DNA of 64,000 nt from Bacteroidota bacterium (GTDB taxonomy: Bacteria > Bacteroidota > Bacteroidia > 2-12-FULL-35-15). The notes below the pieces were generated by a model. The model worked only from the letters and a program-made list of their open reading frames with translations. It was not told the origin of the DNA and made no database searches. Where the stretch lies: contig JADJHE010000018.1 in NCBI GenBank assembly GCA_016707685.1, forward strand, positions 12,145-76,144, given 5' to 3'. The position numbers were made by a program, and so were the translations under genes. Shown here in pieces: positions 1-8,465 of the stretch; position 1 is the first letter of the stretch; each line of letters starts with the position of its first letter.

Positions 1-648
1 CAACATATGATTTTAAATACAGCAGAAGGTCAAATAGACACAGGAAAAACCATCAAAGCATTGATAGCAAAAGTAAGAATGTTGGGTGTAGAAATTGTAA
101 ATGGCATTGATGTGCTTAAAATTGAGGACCATGATAAAAATGTAATTATTCATACATCAAATGATTTGCATATTGAAACTAAAAAAGTAATTGTTGCAAC
201 GAATGGTTTCGCAAAAGAACTATTACCAAACTATTCCGTTCAGCCTGCACGTGCGCAAGTATTAATTACCGAGCCAATAAAGAACCTAAAACTAAAAGGT
301 ACATTTCACTATGATGAAGGCTATTATTATTTCAGAAATATAGGTAATAGGATTTTATTTGGAGGTGGAAGAAATTTGGATTTCAAATCAGAAGAAACGA
401 CAGCATTTGGATTAACAGATATAGTACAAAATCGCTTGGATAAATTATTAAAGGAAATTATTCTACCTACTACTAATTACAAAATTGATATGCGTTGGAG
501 TGGAATTATGGGTGTTGGTCCTGAGAAAAAAAGCATCGTAAAAGCTACAAGTAAAAATGTGTTTTGTGCTGTTCGAATGGGCGGAATGGGTGTTGCAATT
601 GGAAGTTTAGTTGGTGAAGAAGTTGCTGAATTGGCTATAAATTCATAA
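1..648 (+). CDS. FAD-dependent oxidoreductase (DAO family), C-terminal part
   Basis: The frame is open through the left edge (codons CAA CAT precede the first ATG at 7), so the N-terminal FAD-binding Rossmann motif lies outside the window. About 213 residues remain. They contain a strand of the type VIVATNGFAKELLP and a C-terminal segment near residues 165-205 (RWSGIMGVGPEKKSIV, then RMGGMGVAIGSLVGEEVA), which is the usual end of glycine/D-amino-acid-oxidase-like flavoproteins. In such enzymes this part closes the FAD site and carries the substrate domain. The substrate cannot be told from this fragment. The gene ends before a short AT-rich gap and the next gene is in the same direction. Confidence 0.8.
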   Translation, partial: QHMILNTAEGQIDTGKTIKALIAKVRMLGVEIVNGIDVLKIEDHDKNVIIHTSNDLHIETKKVIVATNGFAKELLPNYSVQPARAQVLITEPIKNLKLKGTFHYDEGYYYFRNIGNRILFGGGRNLDFKSEETTAFGLTDIVQNRLDKLLKEIILPTTNYKIDMRWSGIMGVGPEKKSIVKATSKNVFCAVRMGGMGVAIGSLVGEEVAELAINS

Positions 649-739
649 TTAAAAAAAACTTCTTCAATTTACCACCAAAACTTAGGTTCGAATGAATTAA
701 AATAATTTCCCTATTTTTATTTTATAATCCACCCGCTAA

Positions 740-2357
740 ATGTATTTATTTTACTACAAGTCATTACGAACTTTTTGTTTACTCTTATTAATTAAATTTT
801 CGGTTTGTAACTCCTTGATTGGACAAAGCTATCCAAGTTTTACAGCAACTATTTATGATAGTCTTTCGTCTGGTTATTACTTCCTAGCACCACTTCCTTT
901 AGGTGTTGGCACACCAATTAATACACCAAGCCAAATGATAATCGACCATAATGCAAATGTGGTTTATTATAAATCAGTTGGTTCAGCAATTAATATTGGT
1001 GATTTTAAAATTCAGGAAGCTATTGGACAAATTTCATACAGTACTGCAAATAAATTCAGGTTAATGGACAGTTCATTTACAATAATTGATTCCGTTAGAT
1101 GTAAAGCAGGAATTATCCCTGACGATCACGATATGCAAGTACTTCCAAATGGACATTTTTTATTAATCGGATATGAAAATGTGACAATGGATTTAAGTTC
1201 TTATAATTTATTTAGTGGAACAGGTGCTCCAGGAAGTACAACTGCAACAGTGAGATTTGGTGTAATTCAAGAGCAAGATGCGAACAAAAACATTGTTTTT
1301 GAATGGCATTCAAAAGATTATTTTTCTTTTGTAGATATGGATACGAAATGGTTATCCAGTCCAACATTTGTTGATTTCACGCACTTTAATGCTGTTGAAT
1401 TAGATACAGATGGTAATATTCTTGTTTCATCAAGGCACTTGAATGAGATAACTAAAATCAACCGAACTACTGGAGCTGTCATGTGGCGATTGGGAGGTAA
1501 TGCAAATCAATTTACTTTTACAAATGATACTGAAATGTTTAAAGCACAGCATGACATTAGAAGAATAACAAATGGTAATATCACACTTTTCGACAATGGT
1601 GAACCTGGAGTCCCTTTTCATCCCGCAACAGCGAAAGAGTATCAATTGGATGAAACAACTTTAACTGCAACTTTAGTTTGGAGTTATGTCAATGAGCCTT
1701 CAATTTATAGTACAGCAATGGGGAATGTTCAACGTCATGCCAATGGGAATACACTAATAAACTATGGCTGGTATAGGGGATCCAATACGCTATTCACTGT
1801 TGTTAATCCATCAGGAGCAAAAGTATTCGAACTGTCCTTTCCTGATTCATTACGCTCTTATCGATCGTTCTATTATCCAACATTACCATTTTGAATTAAC
1901 TCGTCCAACAATTTCTTGTATAGAAATTAGTGGCCAATATTATTTAGATGCAGGATCTGGGTATTCAAGTTATAAATGGTCGAATGGAGCAACAACGCAA
2001 CTAATACCAATTACATCAGCAGGCTCATATTCTGTTTTTGTTCCTATAGGAACTGGGGGATTTATTTGCTCAGAAATATTTTTAGTAACAAACACTTCTG
2101 CTCCATGTCCAGCCACAACTATACATGAAATTGATACAGATTTATTAAGTGTATTCCCAAATCCAATTGTCGACCGAATACATTTAAAAAACTCAACAAA
2201 GATAGGTAGTTATGAAATTATAAATGCTATTGGACAACAAGTATGGAATGGTAAACAGATTGAAAATGTAGAATTTAATTTTTTGCCATCGGGTATTTAT
2301 ATACTAAAGTTTAATTCAGCAAACTCACAACAATTTGCAAAGTTTATCAAACAATAA
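740..2357 (+). CDS. Secreted ASST-like (arylsulfotransferase-type propeller) protein with T9SS sorting domain; frameshifted
   Basis: An N-terminal hydrophobic signal segment (residues about 10-28) is followed by an arylsulfotransferase-like propeller: an HDMQVLPNGHFLLIG segment, then FTHFNAVELDTDGNILVSSR, GAVMWRLGG, KAQHDIRRITNGNITLFDNG and VQRHANGNTLINYG. These His- and Gly-rich blade ends are typical of the ASST family. The first frame stops at 1894. A second frame continues without a break to 2357 and carries an Ig-like linker and a C-terminal type A sorting domain (VFPNPIVDRIHL, ending KFIKQ). Dropping one T from the TTTT at 1889-1892 joins them as PFELTRPTIS, so the product is probably about 538 residues, exported by the T9SS. 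Real sulfotransferase activity is unproven, because Bacteroidota relatives may only share the fold. Confidence 0.75.
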
Positions 2358-2374
2358 AAACACCCGCAATTAGT

Positions 2375-3022
2375 ATGAATCCTGAAAACAAAACGAAACA
2401 GGCTGTCGCAGTATTTAATAAGTACGCTGAAAATTATCAAGAGCGATTTATGGATACAACGTTATACTGGGACACGTTTAACGTTTTTTGCGAAAACATA
2501 AAGCCGGAAGCTGCAGAAATATTAGAAGTCGCATGTGGTCCAGGCAACATAACCAAACACATACTTGACAGCCATCCTGATTATAAAATTACGGGAACAG
2601 ATTTGGCTCCAAACATGATTGAACTTGCTAAGAAAAACAATCCAACTGCAAACTTTCAACTAATGGATGGGAGAGCAATTAAATCACTCAACAAAAAATA
2701 CGATGGAATCATTAGTGGTTTCTTTTTCCCTTATTTATCTAAGGAAGATACAATTCAATTTATTGCAGACGCATCAACCATCTTAAATCCGAATGGAGTA
2801 TTATACATTAGTACCATGGAAGAAGATTACAGTAAATCGGGATTACAAAAAGGAAGCAAAGGCGATGAAATTTATATGCATTATCACCAAGCTGACTATT
2901 TAACAGATGCCTTAACTAAAAACAATTTTAAAATCATTGAGATTCAACGAAAAGAATCATTTTCCACAACTGGAACAAAGACTGTTGATCTAATAATTAT
3001 CTCAAAAAAATCTAGCGAATAA
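2375..3022 (+). CDS. Class I SAM-dependent methyltransferase
   Basis: A 215-residue protein with the Rossmann-type SAM-binding core. Motif I is ILEVACGPGNITKHIL at about residues 49-64, followed by an acidic strand end (ITGTDLAPNMIELAKK) that would bind the ribose hydroxyls. The segment NFQLMDGRAI is the usual motif III region, and GIISGFFFPYLSKED lies at the motif post-I/IV position. Length and layout match small cytosolic methyltransferases of the UbiE/Coq5-like superfamily. The methyl acceptor is unknown. The gene starts 17 bases after the preceding gene and could be cotranscribed with it, but the two have no evident functional link. Confidence 0.85.
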   Translation: MNPENKTKQAVAVFNKYAENYQERFMDTTLYWDTFNVFCENIKPEAAEILEVACGPGNITKHILDSHPDYKITGTDLAPNMIELAKKNNPTANFQLMDGRAIKSLNKKYDGIISGFFFPYLSKEDTIQFIADASTILNPNGVLYISTMEEDYSKSGLQKGSKGDEIYMHYHQADYLTDALTKNNFKIIEIQRKESFSTTGTKTVDLIIISKKSSE

Positions 3023-3120
3023 AATTATCCGTTATTAAACGTTTAAAAACGACTAGCGTATTTTTTATTCTTTACTTTTACTTAAAGCAATTAAATAAGT
3101 TCATCTTAAATTTATTATCA

Positions 3121-3783
3121 ATGAAAAAAATCAATTTTATTTTTTCCCTGCTTTTTATTACAACAATCCTACAGGCTCAAACAAAGACTAGCAAGCTTGG
3201 AATCACTGCAGGATTTGGATTTCAGCAATACAATGGAGATTTAGGAAATGGCTTCTATAATTTCAAAACATCAAGCTATGGTGTTGGAAGCGCACAAATA
3301 GCAAGCTATTTAACGCCTTCATTTGATGCAGGTATCATGTTCAGCATTGGCGATTATGGCTATTGCCAAACAGAAGAAGAAGCAAACAAAGAAGTTCCAT
3401 TTAGTGACAGATGTCCGGGATGTCTTGGCAGAGTTGGCATTGGAAATCTAAATTCAAGAATGATATCCGGAGGATTATTCATTCGTTACAAATTGGCAAA
3501 TGGATACATATTAAAGGAAGATTCTAAATTTAGTCCGTATATATATGCCGGAGCGAGTATTAATCAAATAACCGACAGAATGAAAATGAATTGTGTTACA
3601 CCAGGAAACTATTACACGATAAATGCAGGTGGAGGAATTAATTATAATCTTTCAGAACGATTTGTAATAGGATACAATATTGGATTTGGCAGATTCACAT
3701 CTGACAAAGTAGATCTTCAAGTAAGATGCAGCAAGGACATGTACATGCAAAACACATTACATATTGGAATTAACATATTCTAA
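3121..3783 (+). CDS. Outer-membrane beta-barrel protein
   Basis: A Sec signal peptide (MKKINFIFSLLFITTILQAQ) is followed by about 200 residues of alternating amphipathic strands rich in Gly and aromatic residues, with repeated turns such as GFGFQQYNGDLGNGFYN and GGGINYNLSERFVIGYNIGFG. The protein ends in HIGINIF, with a terminal Phe like many barrel-assembly signals. This is the layout of eight-strand outer-membrane porin-like proteins. Two Cys pairs (DRCPGC, and later single Cys) suggest a disulfide in an outer loop. No specific function can be assigned. A strong rho-independent hairpin follows directly. Confidence 0.7.
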   Translation: MKKINFIFSLLFITTILQAQTKTSKLGITAGFGFQQYNGDLGNGFYNFKTSSYGVGSAQIASYLTPSFDAGIMFSIGDYGYCQTEEEANKEVPFSDRCPGCLGRVGIGNLNSRMISGGLFIRYKLANGYILKEDSKFSPYIYAGASINQITDRMKMNCVTPGNYYTINAGGGINYNLSERFVIGYNIGFGRFTSDKVDLQVRCSKDMYMQNTLHIGINIF

Positions 3784-3794
3784 TTAAAGAAAAT

Positions 3795-3831
3795 AAAAAG
3801 GATGATTCAGGATAAAGAATCATCCTTTTTT
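3795..3831. terminator. Bidirectional rho-independent terminator
   Basis: The arms AAAAGGATGATTC (3796-3808) and GAATCATCCTTTT (3817-3829) form a 13-bp stem with an 8-base loop and a T run on the + side and an A run on the other. It ends the barrel-protein gene from the left and the B12 operon from the right. The last codons of the DUF71 gene (minus strand) lie inside the right arm. Confidence 0.85.
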
Positions 3832-4524
3832 AATAATTCACAAAACCAAAAACCTTTTGTTTTAGAACCTTCAACTATTACATCCAAAGGTTTGTAAACC
3901 TTTTCACCAATTATAAAAGGAACTGGCTTTTTAAAAATTGGACCATCATAGCAGAATGTATGAAACTCTCCATTCTCACCACAAGGGTCAACATTAAATG
4001 GAAGTAAAGCAATAAATTCTTTATTTAATTCTACTCCAACACTTGCTTTATCTAAGAAATGCATCATTTACACAGCATGTAATTGTTTTAAAATTTAAGT
4101 CAAAAAATTCATTGATTAACTCAGAAGTATTTCTTTTCCATAGTGGGAATTCAGCAACTAAATCAAGTTTCTTTAAATTATTTTCACGATACGCTCTTAA
4201 ATCTTCTAAAAAAATATCTCCAAAAATAATTTTAGTAATCCCTTTTGATTTGTATTCCAACAACACCTCCTCCATCCTTCTTTCATATTCCGAATTAGTA
4301 CCCTCTTTCACATACATTTTAATTAATGGCAAACCTATGCTATCAGCCTGAACCTCCAATAACTCTTCTCGAATACCATGCATCGAAACACGTTTGTAGT
4401 GTTCATTTAAAGTTGTTAGTAATGCTACAACTTCAAACTTTTCGTCTTGAAATACTTTATATAAAGCCAGAGCGGAGTCCTTTCCTCCGCTCCAACAAAA
4501 TAGCACTTTCTCTTTGGGCATCAT
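3807..4524 (-). pseudogene. DUF71/COG2102 PP-loop ATPase (diphthine-ammonia-ligase-like, B12-linked), frameshifted
   Basis: The N-terminal part has the PP-loop nucleotide motif CWSGGKDSALAL (residues 10-21), followed by MHGIREELLEVQADSIGLPL and GDIFLEDLRAYRENN, the standard DUF71 blocks. The C-terminal block (VDPCGENGEFHTFCYDGPIF) lies in another frame. One extra base near 4052-4060 separates the halves, and removing it gives VNDAFLDKASVGVEL. The joined protein is about 238 residues, the normal length. In eukaryotes and archaea the family makes diphthamide (Dph6), but bacteria lack diphthamide, and a bacterial subgroup has been linked to B12 salvage by comparative genomics. Here the gene lies directly downstream of a riboswitch-controlled BtuB and BtuG-like pair, which supports the B12 role. 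The actual reaction is unknown. Confidence 0.8.
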
Positions 4525-5606
4525 TATTTGAAATAAAAATTACCAGGTATAACCCCAACAGTAACACTATCAATTGTAACACCTGCTGATGTATATCGAA
4601 CAACTTTTCCATTACTTGAAAAATCAACAGCATCTGATCCGTAAAATTGATCATTAACAGGGTCGATACCCAATGCATAAAAACTTCTATTGATAGTTGC
4701 TGTTGCATTCAGACTAGTGGCTGCAATTGCATGCGCATATAATTTTCCAGAATAATTATAATAAAGGGTTGTTTTAGCAGCATTCACAACTAAATTAGTT
4801 GGCTGTGACGATGTTGAAGAAAATGGCAATGAAAGCTCAGTTGAATAGCTCGTTCCATTCAGTCGAACTAATTTTCCTGTTTGTTCCAATGCTGTCCAAG
4901 TTGCATTTTGTTTTCCTTTACACAATACCCATACATTATTATTTGCATCAACTTGAATATAAGAAGGATTTGCACCAACAAAAATGGTTGTATCTACAGC
5001 ATTTGTTAATGCATCAATAACTGTTACTACGCTATCATTGTCAAATCCACCTCCACAAGCAACAAATACTTTATTGCCAACTTTAACCATATTCTCTGCA
5101 CCTTTACCTGTAGTGATTGTTGCTGTAATAGTTTTTGTTGTCAAATCCACAACCTTTACAGAGCCTACTAGTCCACCAGTTCCCCATTCCGTTACAAAGG
5201 CTTTCGAATTATCAATACCTAAAAAATAGCGAGGATAGGTAAAACCAGTTATTGTTCCTGACGTAGCCATTGATGTTCCATCAACAACTTCTATTTTTCC
5301 AGAATTATTAACTACGATGTACCCTTTATTATTATGTATGCTCATTGATTGAACAATATTTCCCAATGGAAACGTATTCCTCGCTTCAAAAATATCGTTG
5401 TATACTGTTGCACCACTTCGGCTAATAAAACTTAATGTTCCTGTTCCAGAGCCAAAAGGGCCTTCATTTGTAACAAAAACACCGTTATCATACGTTGTAG
5501 ATGCCGCTGGTGTTGTTGGATCTGGTTCTGGATCATCTTTTTTACAACTCGTAAAAATAGTTCCAACTGCGAATGCTGTTAAAAGCAAAATTTTGTTTGT
5601 TTTCAT
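4524..5606 (-). CDS. BtuG-like surface beta-propeller lipoprotein (DUF5074/YncE-type)
   Basis: The chosen start gives a lipoprotein signal MKTNKILLLTAFAVGTIFTS with the lipid-modified Cys at residue 21 (C-KKDDPEPDP). An ATG nine codons upstream would overlap the preceding gene and weaken the signal peptide. The rest is a propeller of YncE/DUF5074 type with repeated segments such as VFVTNEGPFGSGTGTLSFIS, GKIEVVDGTSMATSGTI, SVKVVDLTTKTITATI and NNVWVLCKG. In Bacteroides the lipoprotein BtuG, also a DUF5074-type propeller, caps BtuB at the cell surface and captures B12. The position ten bases after btuB and behind a cobalamin riboswitch suggests the same job. Its stop shares a base with the next gene's start, indicating one operon. 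Confidence 0.8.
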   Translation of the reverse strand: MKTNKILLLTAFAVGTIFTSCKKDDPEPDPTTPAASTTYDNGVFVTNEGPFGSGTGTLSFISRSGATVYNDIFEARNTFPLGNIVQSMSIHNNKGYIVVNNSGKIEVVDGTSMATSGTITGFTYPRYFLGIDNSKAFVTEWGTGGLVGSVKVVDLTTKTITATITTGKGAENMVKVGNKVFVACGGGFDNDSVVTVIDALTNAVDTTIFVGANPSYIQVDANNNVWVLCKGKQNATWTALEQTGKLVRLNGTSYSTELSLPFSSTSSQPTNLVVNAAKTTLYYNYSGKLYAHAIAATSLNATATINRSFYALGIDPVNDQFYGSDAVDFSSNGKVVRYTSAGVTIDSVTVGVIPGNFYFK

Positions 5607-5616
5607 ATAATTATTT

Positions 5617-7533
5617 TTATTTATTTTTTTCATTAAAGTAAATTGCTAAACCCAACTGATAATTTAAAAGTGGCATAGCACGGTATTCTATTATTTCATA
5701 TTGCTCATTAAAAACATTATTAAGTTGAGTATATACTTTTATTTTAGCTCCTGTAAAAACAAAATCATGCGAAACCCTTATATTTCCAAAAGAATAAGGT
5801 TTAATGTAATTTTTATTATCAGAGCTAGTGTAACGATAACCAACATAAATATGATTGTAAGAAACACTCGTTCCTTTAAACTGAATTAGAAAATTTCCTT
5901 GTGCATTTTGAATAGGAACATAAATCAGCTGCTTATAAAGTGTTACATCATTAGTCGACAAACTTTTCTGATTGGTTGATAAAACATAATTATACAAACC
6001 CGACAATTGAACATCCCATTTTGACGTTCGGTAGTCAACTCTCAATTTATATTCTAATCCACGAGACCAAACCTCTTGTACATTTTGAGGAGACCAAATT
6101 CCAGAAACATCCGGTTGCCATATCACCCAGTTTTTTATTTCGCGATTAAATGCAGCAGCTTCTAATTCAACTTGTACATTTTTTAATGCTTGCTTATATG
6201 AAATTGTAGCATCTTCACTCCAACCACTTTCGGGCAATAGATTCGGGTTGCCTCCTGGCACCCAATACAAATCATTGAATGTTGGTATCCGATAATGTTG
6301 TGCAACATTCAATTTTAAGAAGAAATGCTTTAAAACGTTTCCGTCAATTCCAAAGGAAGAAGTAAACGGAAGTGCTTTATTATTAATAAATTCTTGTCGA
6401 ATATTCAGCAACGCATTCCATTTTAAATTGAGCGTATGCAAGCGATAACTTGCAAAAACAGAAGATCGATTTTGATTGTAACGATTATTATAACTTTCGG
6501 TATAGGCTGTATTATTGGTATTATTAACACCAATGTTAATTATATCATATTTTGTTATACTAAATTTTGTCTCCAATTCTACAATTGCACTTTGCGAATG
6601 ACTTTTTGAAAAAAGTGCACTTAAGGAATCTTCATAATATAATTTTTCGTCAAAATATGCTGCTCTTACATTTACTGAATACTTGTTTTTATTAAGTTGC
6701 CATTCAGAAGTAAATCGAGATGATTCATCTTTTTGAACTGCAACATTCATATTTTGAGTCATGGAAGGTGGCATTCCTCTATCGCTGTATTGATACCAAA
6801 AGCGGGTATTTAATAACTGAAATTGATTAATTTGAATGTAGTTTTCTTGCAACAATCCATATTGTTTCAACTCCGCATTACGTTGTCGCTGTATTGGCTT
6901 GCCGTATTGAGCTCTATTGGTAAATTCAAAATCATTCTTTGCATCATGATTAAATAATTTTAATGTTGAAACAATTCTTTTTTTACTTAATTCAAATGAT
7001 AGCTGTTGTTGTTTATCAAGAAAGCTACCGAATGAATTATTGGAATAAATACTAACTCCTTTATTGAATGTATTGCTATTATTTAAATGAATGGCACCAC
7101 CAACAGCTCCACTACCCCATAAAGCACTTGCGCTGCCAAATTGCAACTGAACTGTATTCAAAAAATTGGCAGGTATCAACGACAAATCAATCATGCCGTG
7201 CATCGAACTTTGAAGATTAAAACCATTCCACAAAACAGCTGTATGTGAAGAACCAGCACCTCTAAAAGATGAAGAAGCCAAACTACCTAAACCATATGAT
7301 TTAATAAAAACCATGCTTTCACGAGAAAGCAGATCGGCAAGATTATTATTGGAATAGCGCTCCAGAGTAGCACTATCAATCACTTGAAATTTAGAAGCGG
7401 AAGAAAAATAAAGAGAACGTGTAGCTTTAATCTCTACAACATTTAATTGTTTTAAAGAATCGTTTTGCGCATAAGCATTTAACATGCATATGCATAAACT
7501 AAGTATTAACGTATGTCTAAAAAAGTTCATCAT
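5617..7533 (-). CDS. btuB: TonB-dependent outer-membrane receptor, BtuB-type cobalamin transporter
   Basis: A 638-residue receptor with a signal peptide (first about 22 residues, ending NAYAQ). A plug domain follows (residues about 30-155; ATRSLYFSSASKFQVIDSAT, LADLLSRESMVFIKSYG, SSSFRGAGSSHTAVLWNG, QFGSASALWGSGAVGGAI) and then a beta-barrel rich in YXXY-type strands, ending LGLAIYFNEKNK. Size and plug motifs fit the BtuB/colicin-I-receptor group. The substrate assignment rests on the upstream cobalamin riboswitch and the BtuG-like gene that follows. It imports B12 across the outer membrane using TonB-ExbBD energy. No inner-membrane BtuCDF genes are in the window. Confidence 0.9.
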   Translation of the reverse strand: MMNFFRHTLILSLCICMLNAYAQNDSLKQLNVVEIKATRSLYFSSASKFQVIDSATLERYSNNNLADLLSRESMVFIKSYGLGSLASSSFRGAGSSHTAVLWNGFNLQSSMHGMIDLSLIPANFLNTVQLQFGSASALWGSGAVGGAIHLNNSNTFNKGVSIYSNNSFGSFLDKQQQLSFELSKKRIVSTLKLFNHDAKNDFEFTNRAQYGKPIQRQRNAELKQYGLLQENYIQINQFQLLNTRFWYQYSDRGMPPSMTQNMNVAVQKDESSRFTSEWQLNKNKYSVNVRAAYFDEKLYYEDSLSALFSKSHSQSAIVELETKFSITKYDIINIGVNNTNNTAYTESYNNRYNQNRSSVFASYRLHTLNLKWNALLNIRQEFINNKALPFTSSFGIDGNVLKHFFLKLNVAQHYRIPTFNDLYWVPGGNPNLLPESGWSEDATISYKQALKNVQVELEAAAFNREIKNWVIWQPDVSGIWSPQNVQEVWSRGLEYKLRVDYRTSKWDVQLSGLYNYVLSTNQKSLSTNDVTLYKQLIYVPIQNAQGNFLIQFKGTSVSYNHIYVGYRYTSSDNKNYIKPYSFGNIRVSHDFVFTGAKIKVYTQLNNVFNEQYEIIEYRAMPLLNYQLGLAIYFNEKNK

Positions 7534-7659
7534 TACAAACGATTAATTCATCCAATTGGTTGAACAATCATTTATAACAGACGGTAAATTAGTAAGGATA
7601 GAAAAACAATAAACGATTCATCTATTCTTCGCCTTTTCTCCGAAAGCTACAAATGTTTT

Positions 7660-7830
7660 GCAAATGGCAGGTCTTCTGACTCGTTCTGATTTTAACGCCT
7701 TCCCATCCGCAGAGGCAAACAGTGGCTAAATGTTAAAATCGTTTTAGAACTTACAGCATCGGGAAATGTTCAGGATTTACACCTGATTCCCTTTTAACCC
7801 TTTCAAACATGAAAGGGACCAAACGCGGAG
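7660..7830 (-). promoter_or_regulatory. Cobalamin (AdoCbl) riboswitch
   Basis: Reading the minus strand, the region shows the conserved core in order. GGTCCC begins near 7820, then AGGGAATCAGGTGTAAATCC, CCCGATGCTGTAA, GCCACTGT and GGATGGGAAGGC follow. The B12 box region GAGTCAGAAGACCTGCC ends it at 7666-7682. All hallmark elements of the cobalamin family are present, with only small departures (GCTGTAA where CGCAACTGT is commoner). It sits about 130 bases upstream of the receptor gene and faces it, so the B12-uptake operon is expected to be repressed when adenosylcobalamin is plentiful. Confidence 0.93.
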
Positions 7831-7869
7831 CAAATGTATAAAAATATTTTAAATACAAGCAATAGAAAT

Positions 7870-7877
7870 TACCTTTG
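7870..7877 (+). promoter_or_regulatory. Putative -7 promoter element (TACCTTTG)
   Basis: TACCTTTG matches the Bacteroidota TAnnTTTG element exactly, eight bases before the next ATG. No clear -33 TTTG is seen at the right distance, so the call is moderate. Transcription would run away from the riboswitch-controlled operon. Confidence 0.5.
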
Positions 7878-7885
7878 CTTCAATT

Positions 7886-8419
7886 ATGGAGAATTCAACA
7901 ACTACTAATTTTATATACATTGCCTATAATAAACCTGTTGGGATTATTTGCACTACAGAAAAAATTGAAGGGAACATTATTGATGCCATTAACTATCCTG
8001 AAAAAATTTTACCAATAGGACGATTGGATAAAGACTCTGAAGGTTTGATTTTATTGACGAATGATGGAAGCATAATTAACAAAATTATCCATCCCGATTT
8101 TGAACACGAAAAAGAATACATCGTAACCTTAAACTTGCCATTGCGAAATCAATTTTTAAAAGACATGGCTATGGGAGTAAATATTGGCGATGCAATTACA
8201 AAACCTTGTATTGTAAAGGCGGAAAAAGGAACAAAAAGAGTGTTTCGAATTACATTAAAGCAAGGCCTGAATAGACAAATCCGTAGGATGTGCAATGTAT
8301 TTGGTTATCAAGTATTGAAACTTCAACGTATACGCATTATGCATGTATCATTAGGGAAATTAAAAACGGGTGAATGGAGAGTATTGACAGAAGATGAAAT
8401 TTCAAAATTTTATAATTAA
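7886..8419 (+). CDS. rluF: 23S rRNA pseudouridine synthase, RluF-like, without S4 domain
   Basis: A 177-residue enzyme consisting only of the RsuA/RluF catalytic domain: YIAYNKPVGIICTTEK, the catalytic motif GRLDKDSEGLILLTNDG (active Asp in GRLD), EHEKEYIVTLNLP, and the C-terminal RQIRRMCNVFGYQVLKLQRIRI. These blocks match E. coli RluF, which modifies U2604 of 23S rRNA, more closely than RsuA or RluB. The N-terminal S4 RNA-binding domain of RluF is absent, and upstream is only a 50-base leader. It may be naturally short, as RluE is. Function is inferred from the family, and the exact target uridine is not proven. Confidence 0.8.
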   Translation: MENSTTTNFIYIAYNKPVGIICTTEKIEGNIIDAINYPEKILPIGRLDKDSEGLILLTNDGSIINKIIHPDFEHEKEYIVTLNLPLRNQFLKDMAMGVNIGDAITKPCIVKAEKGTKRVFRITLKQGLNRQIRRMCNVFGYQVLKLQRIRIMHVSLGKLKTGEWRVLTEDEISKFYN

Positions 8420-8446
8420 AAAAGGGAAGCTTCGCTTCCCTTTTTT
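8420..8446. terminator. Bidirectional rho-independent terminator
   Basis: The stem GGGAAGC (8424-8430), loop TTC and GCTTCCC (8434-8440) is flanked by an A run on the left and a T run on the right. It separates the convergent RluF-like and T9SS-protein genes. Confidence 0.85.
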
Positions 8447-8465
8447 AATTATGTAAAAAGATTAA

